Positions 12,119 through 23,727 are shown, counted from the first letter of the stretch. The stretch: DNA of 40,000 nucleotides from Actinidia chinensis (GCA_009663005.1 CM018897.1:4106312-4146311), one strand, 5' to 3'. Notes: a model not told the origin generated them from the letters alone. Translations and numbers: made by a program.

Positions 12119-13404
12119 GTATTACAATGGGCCCTAGTGTGGAATATATGATTTATGGGAAGTATAATTTTTAATTAAAATAATTACAAAAAAATATTAA
12201 AAATCAAAAATCAAAAGTTAATTTTATTTTTTTGAAAGTTAAATCAAATCATTTTAAGGTTGTGTTTGGATTCCGAATTTGTTGAGAAAAATGAAAAGGA
12301 AAACGACATGATGCAACGGCTCGAGACGATTGAATCTTCTAATTTTTTCCATTTTTGTTAAGAGAATTTGTAAGTTGAGAGTATTCAACTTGCAAGAGAG
12401 TTTGCAATGCTGAGATTGTGGCTTTTAAGAGAGTTGTACAAGTGTAATTCTATCGTTATTGGAGTTGTTACTTTGGAACTAATTTTGGACTTAGAGAAAC
12501 GTTTGATTAAGTTGTTCGTCGTCAATATCAAACTATTTTTGTTTCTTTGGAACTGTTCTGACTCTCACACACTCTTGGAATTCTGTTTTGAATTTCAGAT
12601 CGATGCTTTTAGAGGTTTTGGTCTACTACTAGACAATCACGTGTGTTCAGAATTTATTTTGGAAGAACACATGCTGATATTTTTTTGCTTCGTTTTGCAA
12701 AAGGAGATATATTTTACTGATAGCGCGGTGGACGGTCCAGTCAGTAAAATAGAAAAAGTGAGCAAATGAGAGTCATTAGCTCAGGTTCTAGAGAGAGAAA
12801 GTATTCATTACCTTCAAATGAGAAAGAAATGTGATTTTTATAGTGTAGTTTGGCGCGTATATAGACGCACGTGGTTGTTTTGTTAGTAAGTAGGCGGCTG
12901 ATCCAATCGTGGCCCTAGTAGCGTGGTTGGTAGCTAGTCTGTCACACCATTGAAACTCGAACCCAATCGTGTGAGTGATAAGGGAAGCTTTGCGTGCATG
13001 CTACCTGTTGCCTCTAAGCTCGGTAGAGACATTTTGACGAGATGGTTGTTGTGACCGCAGTCCGAGCTACCGTGTTGAGGCGGTCGACTGGATTTACAGT
13101 AGAGCAACAGTTCGGCGGTGATTCGCGGTGGAGCTTAGCCATGAATAAGATTGGATATTTCATCCCTTTACACCTATCTTTAGAGCCAAAAGCCTCAATT
13201 TGTAGAGAATCCAAATGTGTTGTAAGTTAAAATTTCTTGGATGAGAACAAAACTCTCGTAAAGTAGATCGTGATTTCTTAAGCTGTGTTGCGATAATCAA
13301 AAGTTTTGATCTTTGATTTGAGGGTGTTTAGTATAATTGAACTTATATTAAAATTATTTATTTAAAAGCAAAAGTTAAAAAGTTTTAAAATAGAGCAACT
13401 TTAG
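12119..13404. other. Unassigned DNA, possible retroelement remnant
   Basis: An open frame on plus at 12407-12769 has no recognisable domain. Its surroundings (repeated GAGAGTTTG and GAGAGAG leader-like motifs and a T-rich stretch) look more like LTR/leader DNA than a gene. The 12840-13240 part is more GC-balanced but shows no exon chain. I make no functional call. Confidence 0.25.
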
Positions 13405-13617
13405 TAAGTTGTTTTTGGCCTATGAGCAGAAACATAAGTTTTACTTCAACACAGAAAAAAACAAAAATTTCAACACAAGAAAAAAATAAAAGTTGCAACT
13501 TATTTTGAAGCAGCTTTTATAAGTTGTTTTTTGCCTATGAGCAGAAATAGAAGTTTTGCTTCAACACAGAAAAAGCTAAAATTTCAACACAAGAAAAGAG
13601 TAAAAGTTGTAGCTTAT
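13405..13617. repeat. Direct tandem duplication, about 115-bp period
   Basis: Copy 1 (13405-13503) and copy 2 (13520-13617) share TAAGTTGTTTTT, GCCTATGAGCAGAAA, TTCAACACAGAAAAA, TTTCAACACAAGAAAA and TAAAAGTTG in the same order with few differences. The outer TAAGTTG and its complement near TAGCTTATAAG suggest the pair is part of a small transposon, but I cannot fix its ends. Confidence 0.75.
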
Positions 13618-13879
13618 AAGCTCTCGCGACTCCAGAGCATGCACTTTGCAGTAAGAAGGTGGAGAGAAGTGAAGAAGAGAGTTTGCAGAAGAGAAAAATA
13701 ATGAGAAAGAGAGAACCCAGAAGCTGTCGTTGCTGTTTTAAGAATCTGGGTGAAAAATTACACTCCAGACCCTTTAAATTATTAAGTGATTTTGCTTTTA
13801 ATTCTTAATTCTTGCTCTATGACCCCCAACATATCTAAAATTATATAAAACCAACTCTAAAGACTCTTACATATGCTCT

Positions 13880-13902
13880 AACACACACACACACACACAC
13901 AC
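13880..13902. repeat. (AC)n microsatellite
   Basis: Eleven uninterrupted AC dinucleotides. Confidence 0.9.
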
Positions 13903-14691
13903 GGGTCCCACCACTTAAAACATCTAATTTCACAAACAAAATACATTGATTAGGACTCAAATATTACTATTTCACATGTTAACATATAGTTAAGCTCGTT
14001 AAACATTAAAATAAAATACGGGTTTTTAAATTAGTGGATCTTCCATAACACTTGCAACACTTAGAAACCCCCAACACTTGTGTGGAAACTTGTACCAAAT
14101 CGAGGTCTACATGGTACCAAAATGTTTTACACTCGAAAAACACCTCCACACTAGAGCTCCATTCGACTTTATACCAACTATACACCTTGCCTCGACCTCA
14201 TGGTATGCCCCCACTCAACTTTTAGCAGTGGCTTGCAGAAACCACATCCAAACGAAGGTCAGCACCAAAATCCTAACCGAAGTCAGGAGCTTCAATAGCC
14301 TACACACTAGTATCACAGATTAGATCAACAGAAAGGAGGCTACTACTGCTTAGATAAAATCTATGTAGAAGCCTCAAACCAACATAGCTTAATGTTGTTT
14401 AAGGTCATTACCCTATTCTTTACAGATTGGAAAATTTGCATGAAAATAGTATTCAAGCATTCAAAACTATCTTTTTGGTGTTCTTTTTAAAAGTAGCTTG
14501 TTTCTATAAAGGGTAATGATTTATCAATCAACTTTTTGGCTTTATTGTGCATTACACTTTTCACCAAAAGTGTAACTGTATGAGAAGGGATAATTTGGGT
14601 AATTGGCCAAAGTGTTAAAGGGATTTATTCTAATTTTGCATTATAAAAACAAAAATCGGAGTGCATTTTGTACAAGGGGAGTACATAAATT
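13903..14691. other. Intergenic, no gene seen
   Basis: The small plus-strand open frame at 14078-14323 has no recognised domain. Nothing else is supported. Confidence 0.3.
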
Positions 14692-14696
14692 ACTAC

Positions 14697-15314
14697 TGTC
14701 GTGGTAGAAATTTGGATCGAGCAACTAACCGTCAGAATTGTCCAAGGGTGACCTCGGTAACTTACGCAAGGAGACAAACGTTACCGTCCGGGTTGAGGCC
14801 GCTCAAAACCCCTCCAGCGTGGCAATGAGATCGAGAGGTTGATTTCTAAACAAAGCACAACTGAGAAGAAATTAATAGGTTAATAGCCTCAAAGAGTGAA
14901 ATTTGAATTACATCCTTTGGAGAAGAAGGTGAGCCAGCCTTTTATAGGTGGAGATTTTAAAATATGCAAGAAGATCGGGGCGTAATCATAGGCAACTGTG
15001 TAAGTGGCCAAAGATATAGGTGTAATGGGTGGAGATTACCATGTGGAGGTGTTGCCGCATCTATAGGTGGTTGTGGTGAAGATGGAGTCAATCACGTTCA
15101 CCTTGGTATGAGAGATTAGTGACAAACTACCGAGCAGCATGCGTTTGACAACTAATGAGGCTGGGAGGAGAATACGGGCGATGTAAAGGATATCGGCATG
15201 CCCAATATTGATCACGAAAAATACTGACAACGTGACCTTCCATAAATGGCGATATGGCCATCTTATGAACAACGCGGCGGCATGATTACGTATATGTAAA
15301 TCTACCCCTCATCA
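14697..15314 (-). mobile_element. Solo LTR with perfect 5-bp target duplication
   Basis: On plus the 618-bp block begins TG (TGTCGTGGTAGAAA) and ends CA (ACCCCTCATCA). It is flanked on both sides by ACTAC (14692-14696 and 15315-15319), a perfect 5-bp duplication. On the minus strand it carries a promoter-like CCTATAAAAGG at about 14938-14948, which sets the orientation. No protein domains and no second LTR flank it, so the internal region was probably lost by LTR-LTR recombination. Superfamily cannot be assigned from an LTR alone. Confidence 0.85.
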
Positions 15315-15319
15315 ACTAC

Positions 15320-16394
15320 TGTTTTGAAAAAAGAAAAAGTTAACTAAAATAAGTTTTGAGAACTGCTCACAAAACAAGTTTTCCGGCCGGCACTACAACT
15401 GTGTCAACCCACCTTGTGTCTTTTTTTCTGTGCTCTTTTCAAGCAATCTGGAGAACCATAAGCCATGCAAATGAGGGTCCATATCCCTGCATCAACGCTT
15501 TAATTTTGTTGCCAATACTTTTTTGGGGGGGGGGAATAAGAACATAGTTATATAACAAAGATAACAAAAGTGTTCAGAAAATAGTTTTCCAATCATAGAC
15601 CATTAAAATAAGGTAAGACCTCAACCAGACGCAAACATGACACCAACAAGAAGCTTATAAAAGAGCAGGATAAACCCAAACTCTGATAGGACTAGGTAAG
15701 AAAAACACACGCACAAAAAAAGCATTTGGATCAAGAATTAGTATTAGGGATTTGTTTAGAGAAAAGAAAAAGGTAAGGGAACCACAAATCCTTGATCCAA
15801 ACACAGGCTAAGAAAACTGCCGCAGCAAGATAAGGCACTGCTATCTTGCATCCAAAACATCAACAAAGAAGGAAGCAGCATTTCAATGAAAACTGTTTGA
15901 AGCTGCTAAGGCTGCCAAGGATGGAATTCTACGCATATCCTTCCATTTTATAAGACGAATGAAGCAGCAGTAGTGCAAATCCCAGGTGAGAAAGCAGATT
16001 TTTATTAAATTGTTACTGATACTGGAAAATTAAATTTCTCATGTATGGATTTTGAACAAGAATTCAAAGTTTTTGTATTCTAGATAGGTGTTTTTAGCAG
16101 TTATTTGGTCCCATAAACTAGCCTGGTAGAGGAAGATGTATTGAAATACTACAATAATATACAGGGCCATTCTTGAAAAAAAGGACAGGAATATGAGATT
16201 GGCAATAAGCAAGAGTTGCACATCATAAGAACAGAACACTCATTATTAATGCTTACAACAACATAATATCTCTAAGATTAATAATTACATGCAAGTCAAA
16301 ATCAAGAGAGGAAATGAAACTACATTAACTTCAACAAACAAAGAAAAACAGAAAAACAAAAAACTAAAAAGCAACTACCACTAGTCCATCCAAA
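15320..16394. other. Unassigned DNA downstream of the first kinase pseudogene
   Basis: It contains a GC-balanced patch at 15810-15990 with purine-rich repeats such as AAGCTGCTAAGGCTGCCAAG, but no open exon chain. It may include old 3' flanking sequence of the minus-strand pseudogene. A 10-base G run occurs at about 15525-15534. Confidence 0.3.
15722..15807. mobile_element. Tiny inverted-repeat element
   Basis: GCATTTGGATCAAGAATTAG at the left and AATCCTTGATCCAAACACAG at the right form a hairpin with about 14-bp outer arms (TTTGGATCAAG/CTTGATCCAAA) and additional pairing of GGATTTGT with ACAAATCC. The element is about 86 bp long, suggesting an internally deleted MITE. Confidence 0.6.
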
Positions 16395-18733
16395 TGTTAA
16401 AAGTTCACATGGAGCAGCAGCAGTGGACAAGGAGGAAATTGAACATCAGTAATCCTTCCAGCATTAGACCACACTCTTCTTGAAGGACGGAGATAGAAAT
16501 GCGGTTCGTCTTGGATGCACATAGTGCCACTTAACCATGTTCTCCAAGGTTTCTATCAACTTCTTCACCACCCACAGCTTTGATCAACGGTCTCCAGACA
16601 AAGCACATTGTAGACCCAAACTGGACAAAGGGGATCACCTCTTCTGGATTCAATGCATGGACCTCTAAGTTTCTCTGAACAAACAATTCCAATAGCACAA
16701 TCCCATAACTGTTATATAGGCCTCCTTGACGGATATGGGGGTGTTTCTCTGCCATTTGGAGCCAGTATCTCTAGTCCCTCTACCCTGTAAAGGTCCTTGT
16801 TTGATCAGGCATCAACAATTTGGACAACCCGAAGTCGGAAATATCTAGCAATCCCAAAATCATCCATTAAGATGTTTTGAGGCTTTATATCGCCAAATGG
16901 AGATTGGAGCCTAACTCGTCGTGGGGAGGTAGAGGATCCTCTCGCAACATTTAGGGCAATTCTCACCTCTCCCTCCAATCGGGCGCCTTGTGGATTTGAC
17001 AAAGAAGATCGCAAGCGAGCAATGCTCATGTACTCAAAACCAAAGCCTCTTAGAATCCTCCATTACAGTAACCAGCAACCGCAGAACTAAGTTTTGTGAT
17101 TTGTTCTACCATTGCTCGCACCTCTGCATGAATTACCGTCACCTCTCTCTACGACCTTCTACGGCCTCGTCACTCTATGCTTTTTTTCCTGTACACAAAG
17201 TACCTTGTAAACAGATCCGAATGAGCCCTTCCCAAACTTCTGTGAACCCATTCGTTGCTTTTCTGAGTTCATTGTATGAAAAACAATTGCAAGGTGAGCT
17301 CCTCTGGAAGAGCCCAAAATCATATTCCAACACTTCTGTACCGCAAAATTCTAATTTTGTAAAACGAATAGGCCAGAGATGCAAGGGACAACACATGAAA
17401 TGTAAAGTTAAACCTATTGTTTTAGAATCAGACTATTAAATAACTGCTTGTTTTGCTCTTGACAACAACTGTTGTGGAACTGTTCCCAGTGTCACTTTGG
17501 ATGTTTCGTGCCCCACCTTAAGGCAAAGCCGTGGTACTGGGGTGCTGATAAATCTCTTCTAAAATATTTCAGTGGAGACTCTATATTTATTGCAAGAAGC
17601 GCCAAGATTGTGCTTGCTTCGCAATTGCAATCTTCCAAACAAGAATCTTGCCCCAATCTTCCAGAGGACATCGGTTTTATCACATAATAAGGAACATCCC
17701 CCCATGACATTTTCTCCATTGTACGATTGTTAAATAAGTTGTGTTTTCACCCCACCTCGCAGCCCTCCGAGAGGAGGAGTTTTCTTCCGCAGCCAAGAGA
17801 AATCCGATTGGGATCAATTAAATTGGTACCGGGAAGGCAACGACAAGATATGGCTGCGTCGTCATCGAATGTGCAACAGAACCTTGTTTAAGCCACAAAA
17901 TCCTTCACTTCACATGGATTGTTGGCGGTCAGTCCACTGATGAGGATTCATCATCCTCGTGAGTATGACAATAAAAATTGAAAACGCCACGGAGTCGAGT
18001 GTTGCGCAGCGAAAATGAGTGGTTTACTGCGTGTTGAAAACTGACGTTGAGTAATTCTTTACAAGATTCTAATGTAACGGAATTACTGTTGTTATGATTG
18101 CTAGACTGCCTGGCGAATTGAGGGGTTAACGCGAAACATGGGTTGGCCTCCTTCATATGCCCCGAGGCCAATAAGCATCTGCTGAGGTTCCTCGTGTTTT
18201 AGTGGGTACGAAACAAGGTTCCCGTCCCCCTGCATTGTGAGTATATATTGCCGCGGTGAGTGATCCGTGTCTGATAAACTAGAGATCAGCTCATACCTTT
18301 GACAGCGTCTGTCCTCCTAGATGGTGCGGTGGGTATCAAAAGTCTGGCCATATATTTCAGAAGTCTTTTGTTGTACACACGAAATTGCCAGAGTTAGCAT
18401 GGAGGCCAGCCCGCAAGCATTTGTATGAGCTGCTCTCCCCCTGCTCAGTCTTAGAACAAGTTTTTCCCTTCCCTGGTCAGCTCTTGGTTGAATTGCCAGT
18501 GACGCGTGGATATCTCTGTTTGCAGTCCATACAACCTTTTGCTGGGGATCAGCCAATCCCAACCTCCAGCCATTGTCTTGTTGGTAGAAACCAAATGCAA
18601 ATAGGCCAGAAGAAGAGGACCATAATGTGGGGGGAGTTGTGGGGAGAAGAGATTGGCCTAATTGTACCTTGCGTTCCCCACTTACAAAGTATAGGAGGAA
18701 GATGAGTAAGAAAACCACAGATCTAAAACCCAT
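16395..18733 (-). pseudogene. G-type lectin S-receptor-like kinase pseudogene, copy 1
   Basis: In working relatives (LECRK/RLK1 group) this is a plasma-membrane receptor kinase: signal peptide, bulb-type lectin, EGF/PAN-like region, one membrane helix and a Ser/Thr kinase domain, usually about 800 residues from a gene without introns. Here the start at 18733 gives MGFRSVVFLLIFLLYFVSG, a good signal peptide, followed by lectin sequence including SSGLFAFGFYQQDNGWRLG and VVWTANRD. After that the frame breaks repeatedly. Recognisable pieces follow in order: CGLN of the EGF-like part near 17870, the PAN-like DVPYYVIKP and LEDCNCEAS at about 17690-17600, the kinase juxtamembrane FSYNELRKATNGFTE at about 17275, GDIKPQNILMDDFGIARYF at about 16890-16840, GIVLLELFVQRNLEV near 16690, and a scrambled C-terminus. 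The membrane helix, ATP-binding lysine region and the stretch between NILMDD and FGIA are deleted. Loss of function is clear. Confidence 0.9.
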
Positions 18734-19012
18734 GAGAGGATAGAATGAAATTTTGGTATTGTTTTGAGTGGTTAAGTTTTCATACAAGAGGAGACTTGCC
18801 GAACCTCAACATGTGTTATAAGCATACATAACATTTTAGTAGAAATTTCTTCGTAAAACTACAACTTGCACACGTGCACTTCACATGGAACACCAAAATG
18901 AATCCAATGGTCTAGATTTAATCATTTTTTTTATTATTTTACAGTAAAGCATCGTTACCACTTTGATATATTCAACACTATAATAGATATTCAATTAGCA
19001 GAAATAAATAAC
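18734..19012. other. Upstream flank of kinase pseudogene copy 1
   Basis: This is the 5' side of the minus-strand pseudogene. It includes a CACACGTGCAC motif near 18869. No convincing TATA box was located. It joins directly onto the hAT fragment. Confidence 0.3.
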
Positions 19013-19520
19013 AGATTCAATGAGGGAGCAATAAAACTACTTATACTCAGCTCGACTTTGGAACCAAATGATGTCTTTTAAGTTCTTGAAAATTGATAAA
19101 ATTTACAACCTTGTTGATAAATTTTATCTAGATGATTTCACTAAACAGGAGATACATTATTTGAGATGTCAGTTGGAACATTATGAGCTTGATGTACCTC
19201 ATCATCAAGAATTTTAGAATATGTTAACAATTTCTGAATTATGTCGAGAATTGGTGGAAACAAGTAAGTCACAACACTATTATGTAATCGAGAGGTTGAT
19301 TCGTCTTGTTTTAACTCTTCTTGTTACCACAACAACTACTGAACGAGTATTTTTAGCTATAAAGCATGTTAAAATTATTCTTCACAATAAGATGAATGAT
19401 GAATTTCTCGCAGATTCTATGATTGTCTATATCGAAAGAGAACTTTTTGAACATATCGATTCAGATTCAATAGAAGATGATTTATATTCCATGAAGAATC
19501 ATCGGGCACAATTTCAATAG
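19013..19520 (+). pseudogene. hAT-family transposase C-terminal fragment
   Basis: The translated pieces match the C-terminal part of plant hAT-like proteins of the zinc-finger MYM/DUF4371 type, which cut and paste DNA in the nucleus. In order they are RFNEGAIKLLILSSTLEPND, FKFLKIDKIYNLVDKFYLDD, FTKQEIHYLRCQLEHYELDV, then after a stop MLTISELCRELVETSKSQHY, and the hAT dimerisation region with VLTLLVTTTTTERVFLAIKH and NDEFLADSMIVYIERELFEH. There is one frameshift near 19077 and one TAG at about 19216, and the catalytic N-terminal two thirds are missing. It is a dead remnant sitting between the two kinase pseudogenes. Confidence 0.85.
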
Positions 19521-19699
19521 GTATTTTTCTTAAATGTTTTTGAATATTTGCCGATTTATGTACACTTTTGTTATATATCAATTGAAATTGTTTGATTTAT
19601 ATAACTTTTGCCTATCATGTTCTATAACTTTTTTTTTTTTTTTGTAATTCATAAAAATTTTCATACCCAGAAATAACTTAGATCTTGGAACCGCCCCTT
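19521..19699. repeat. 3' tail of the hAT fragment with a poly-T run
   Basis: A T run at about 19629-19643 is followed by CTTGGAACCGCCCCTTACCT, which has the look of a transposon edge. No coding content. Confidence 0.4.
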
Positions 19700-20520
19700 A
19701 CCTGCAATTGGAAGAAGAATGTTTTCTTCCTTCAGGATCAAAGGTGGACCTCCACACCATAAATTTTCAGTAGACGGACTGAAGAGTCAAAGTCTTCCTT
19801 TAAGCCAGCCACACACCTAAAATCAACCAATTCCATCACCATCAGAGAAATTTCCTTCATGCATGGTAAAGACTCACCTAGCAATGTGGAGAAGATATGT
19901 TTTCTTCGTCAAGGGGGACCCTCAACAGCATAAATATTTCTATAGACGGACTGAAGAGTCAAAGTCTTCCTTTAAAGCCAGCCACACAAACTAAAAAGCA
20001 AACCAAATTCTATCACCATCAAGGGAAATTTCATCCAATGCATGGTATGAACTCACCTAGCAATTGGAGAAGAAGATGTTTTCTTCATCAAGGTGGACCC
20101 TCAACAGCATAAATATTTCAGTAGACGGACTGAAGAGTCAAGTCAAGTCTTCCTTTAAAGCCAGCCACAAACCAAATTCTATCACCATCAAGGGAAATTT
20201 CATCCAATGCATGGTATGAACTCACCTAGCAATTGGAGAAGAAGATGTTTTCTTCATCAAGGTGGACCCTCAACAGCATAAATATTTCTGTAGATGGACT
20301 GAAGAGTCATTAAGTCTTCCTTCAAAGCCAGCCACAAACCAAATTGTACCACCATCAAATTTAAAAAAACTTATTCATGAATGGTTGCAACTCATCTAAC
20401 ACAAGCTGGCACTTTAAGTGCAGAAATATCTCAATTCACCGACTTAAAGAACTTTAGTCTTTCCTTTAAAGCCATCCACAAAAGATAGGCAAACCATATT
20501 GTGTCACCATCTAGAGATGG
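19700..20520. repeat. Tandem repeat, about five units of 169-179 bp
   Basis: Landmarks such as GCAATTGGAGAAGAAGATGT start at about 19704, 19881, 20060 and 20229, and a diverged fifth unit starts near 20399. Each unit carries, in order, TTTTCTTC, a GGTGGACC-like block, CAACAGCATAAATATTTC, TAGACGGACTGAAGAGTCA, GTCTTCCTTTAAAGCCAGCC, and the following ATCACCATCAAGGGAAATTT and ATGCATGGTATGAACTCAC. Units 3 and 4 are nearly identical; unit 5 is the most divergent. It is non-coding and lies directly downstream of the second kinase pseudogene. Confidence 0.9.
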
Positions 20521-20567
20521 TCTACGAGCCATGCACCAAGTCCCGGGACTCCGTATGCTACTTCTAT

Positions 20568-20765
20568 ATGCGCACGGGGTGACGGACACAGGATTTCTGT
20601 TTTGGGGTCAAATTATACATTTTTCATGAATTTTTCAGTAAAAAAATTTAGAGGAGGCCAATTGCGTATAACCAATAGCAAAATAATCAAAACTAACAGA
20701 TTTTGTTTTTTGAAATGTTTGGGGGACCCTCCCGCGCCCCCTGTGTCCGCATCTGCGCACGAGGT
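20568..20765. mobile_element. Short inverted-repeat element
   Basis: Left TGCGCACGGGGTGACGGACA then CAGG; the right end, reverse-complemented, reads TGCGCAGATGCGGACACAGG. The arms are about 20-25 bp with an indel. The A/T-rich interior and the small open frames through it show no domain. It is probably an internally deleted DNA transposon. Confidence 0.5.
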
Positions 20766-21554
20766 ATGTCAAAAAATGCCCCATTTTTTTTTGGATTACA
20801 AAAGTATCCAATATACACCCAAGCCGTACATGAGCCAAAATTTCTTTTTTTTATATATAGAGATGAAATTAGGTTGATGAGACTTTTTTTTCTAACTTAA
20901 AATACTTATAATATAACTTTGGCGTGTAAGTTTTTTAGTGCAGGACACTCAACTCGAGTTGGACCTAAAGGTTTAACAACTAAACTGTGATTTGTAGCTT
21001 ATATTATTAATTAACTAAGTTATTAATTCATTTTTTTATTTGGTTTTCTAATTATTCCATATAATTCATTCATTACTCAAAATTATAAAAAACATATTTT
21101 TTAGAGACGCACTCTTACCCTAATTTCTTTTAGGTTTTACCATACAAACGCATATATATAGTATCAGTTTCCGTACCTGTACCGATACACATAATTCATA
21201 GGATAAAGTTAAGGCAATAAACACAAAAACGTCATTTTATTTCTCAAGCTCAAAATATAACACTTACAAAAATACATAACAAAAAAATTAAAAAAAAACA
21301 CTTAGTTGTACACAAACAAGCTTCCCTATAAACGTGACCATCTTCCCTTATTCTTAAAGTATCTAACCCTCTTCCAAGGCAATTTTTAGCTCAAGATAAT
21401 CTACTTTTGGGATATAAATATAGGAAATATAAACATACAAATACGTTAATATACTAACTAGAGGAATAACAAAAGAAGATTACGAGAGAATTGTTAAAAA
21501 AACAAACACAATTGTGACTGGAGATTTGTGTTGCGAGATTCCATCGTCACTATA
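20766..21554. other. Intergenic, no gene seen
   Basis: AT-rich flank 3' of the second (minus-strand) kinase pseudogene. Nothing identified. Confidence 0.3.
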
Positions 21555-23727
21555 ACATCATGACGTAGAAGGATGGGAGATGGATTTGGGGGGACGGTAT
21601 GTCCACTGTTCTTCCAACATCAAGATGACTTTCTTCATGGAAGGGCGCAGAGCTGGATCATCTTGAATACACCATAATCCCACCTTCACCATTATCTGAC
21701 AATGTTCCTCGAGTCTACGGTTTTCATCCCCAACAAGCTTGTACAACTCTCAGCATCAAAGCACTTGTATACCCAAGAAGAAGAAAGAAGAAGCATATCT
21801 CATTGCATTGGAGACATTAACCACTATATTTCTCCTGCAACAGATAAGTTCCAACAACACGACCCCAAAACTATAGATGTAAGCTTTCACCGACATCACG
21901 CATGCTGCTCATCAGGTGCCAAGTAAGACCCTGTCCCTGCGGCTCCAGCTCCGGCTCCGGTATGCTTCTTATGTGATTCGGTGTTAAAAGCTTTGCTAAC
22001 CGAAATCAGAGATCTTTCCAGTCCAAGAATCATCCATTAGTATGTTTTTGCGGCTTATATCGCAGGAATGCTACAGGATTCACACTCTTCGTGAAGGTAG
22101 AGAAGCCCTCTAGAATATTCTCGAGGCAATCCTCACCCTTCTCTCCAACTGGATGACTCTCGGACTGAACAAAAGATCTGCAAGAGACCCGTTACTCATG
22201 TACAGTAGACAAGAAGCTTCCTCGAACCTTCAACACAAAAACCAAGTAGCCGAACCAAGTTCCTGTGATGCGTTCGCCCAATTGCAGTCACCTCAGATTG
22301 GAATTCCCTCTCTCCCTCTTCCAAGACATTCTCTAGTCTTTTAACAGCAACAACTTTGTTAACTCCAGATAAAGTCCCTCTGTAAACTGTTCCATGAGAA
22401 CCCTTACCCAACTCTTCCTTGAAACCTTCTGTTGCTTTCTCCAGTTCGTCGTAAGAAAATGACCGTAAAGTGAACTCTTCAGTTTGGCCTAATTTCGCAT
22501 TGTCCGACAGCTTCCTATACCTATGAACTCGGCGCTTGTATATGATGAAACTAGAAATTGCAATGACAAAACACAAGCATGCAATGGAACCCAAACTTAA
22601 AGCAAGAATTGAAATCAGGCCTCTCTTGTTATCAGTCACAACGGATGGACCAAGCGGACTGTTCGGGATATGATCTTGAATTGTAGCGCCGGTCTTGACA
22701 AAAGCCGTATTCAAATTACTCAAATCTCTTTTACCGTATCTCAGAGGAAGCTTATGTTTCCTGCAAGTTCCATTGAGAAACAGTGCTGCTGCACAATTAC
22801 AATCTTGCGCGCAAGATTTCTGACAATCTTCCTTCTCCATTGAGGCAACAAAATAAGAACTGTCTCCCCATTGTTTTACCATTTTTTTTTTCCTAAAGTA
22901 TTAATGTGTAGGACATCACAAACCATTTTCGCTTCTGCAAGGATCTCATTAAAATTCCTGTAGCAACCAAGGAACTTGTTACTGTTGTCGACGACAGCAA
23001 AGCCAGGATAACAATAACAGTCAGTTTTAGTGCCGTTCCTTGAGCAGTAGCTGTTAAATCCACAGAAACCATGGACTTGACAGTCGTCGTGCAACAAAGA
23101 CCACTTCATCAACACGTGTGAGCTCCTGTTGCCCTCAAAGCTATGAGAATACAACCTAAAAATCCCATCATCATCAAGTGTTGCGCGATAAATTACTGTA
23201 TTGTTCTCCGCAAGAGGGGAGCCGTTCACCAATGTCAGTACATTCGTGGTATAGCCAGCTAGGTACAGAAGACCATTAACAGTGAGATTCAATTTAAATC
23301 CACCAAAAGTATTAGAGGCCCAGTAAGCATCAACAGACTGTAAAGAAATGTGTTACGGGTATGCAACAAGATTCCATCCTCTGCATAGACATAATAAAAT
23401 GCCGCTTGAGTGGTCGAGATTGCCACATCGACCAATGATGAATAACTATATAGAGTTTGACCTCCTAATATGGTGTCAGTTGGATTAGGAAAAAAAAAGC
23501 TTTCCAAATAGGCAAAGAAGAGTTATCGTAGAGCACGAACTTGCCAGAGTCAGCATAGCGCAGAGGACAGCAAGCCCACCATAGATCGCGATGGACGCTC
23601 TCCTTGGTCGGTATGGAGAATGAGCTACCGTCTTTGGTTGAACTCTTAGTGTGGAATTTGAGACAAAAGCGGGTGATCTCGATTTGCCGTCCGACAACAG
23701 TGTCGTTTGGCTTGCCCAACTAGCCAT
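21555..23727 (-). pseudogene. G-type lectin S-receptor-like kinase pseudogene, copy 2
   Basis: Same receptor-kinase family and strand as copy 1, but a different stretch is preserved. It lacks the signal peptide and start of the lectin domain. From about 23640 down it reads DSGKFVLYDNSSLPIWKAF, then after a frameshift in an A9 run FFPNPTDTILGGQTLYSYSS, then a long intact piece (23292-22876) with YRATLDDDGIFRLYSHSFEG and the EGF-like CQVHGFCGFNSYCSRNG. After a frameshift in a 10-T run come the PAN-like CQKSCAQDCNCAAALFLNGT, a membrane helix near 22610-22540, the kinase start FSYDELEKATEGF, the P-loop GKGSHGTVYRG and VVAVKRLE with the ATP-binding lysine. The frame stops at 22196. Beyond it, in other frames, are HSCDISRKNILMDDSWTGKI then SDFG followed by stop, and the C-terminal YKLVGDENRRLEEHCQIMVK and WCIQDDPALRPSMKKVILML. 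At least four disruptions show it is non-functional as sequenced. Confidence 0.92.

Noticed and set aside
12407..12769. 120-codon open frame on plus
   Set aside because: No recognisable domain, hydrophobic/aromatic composition as expected from T-rich DNA, and LTR-like surroundings.
19700..20520. CRISPR-like array
   Set aside because: Units are adjacent and repeated over their full 170-180 bp, with no constant short repeat plus unique spacers; the genome is a plant.
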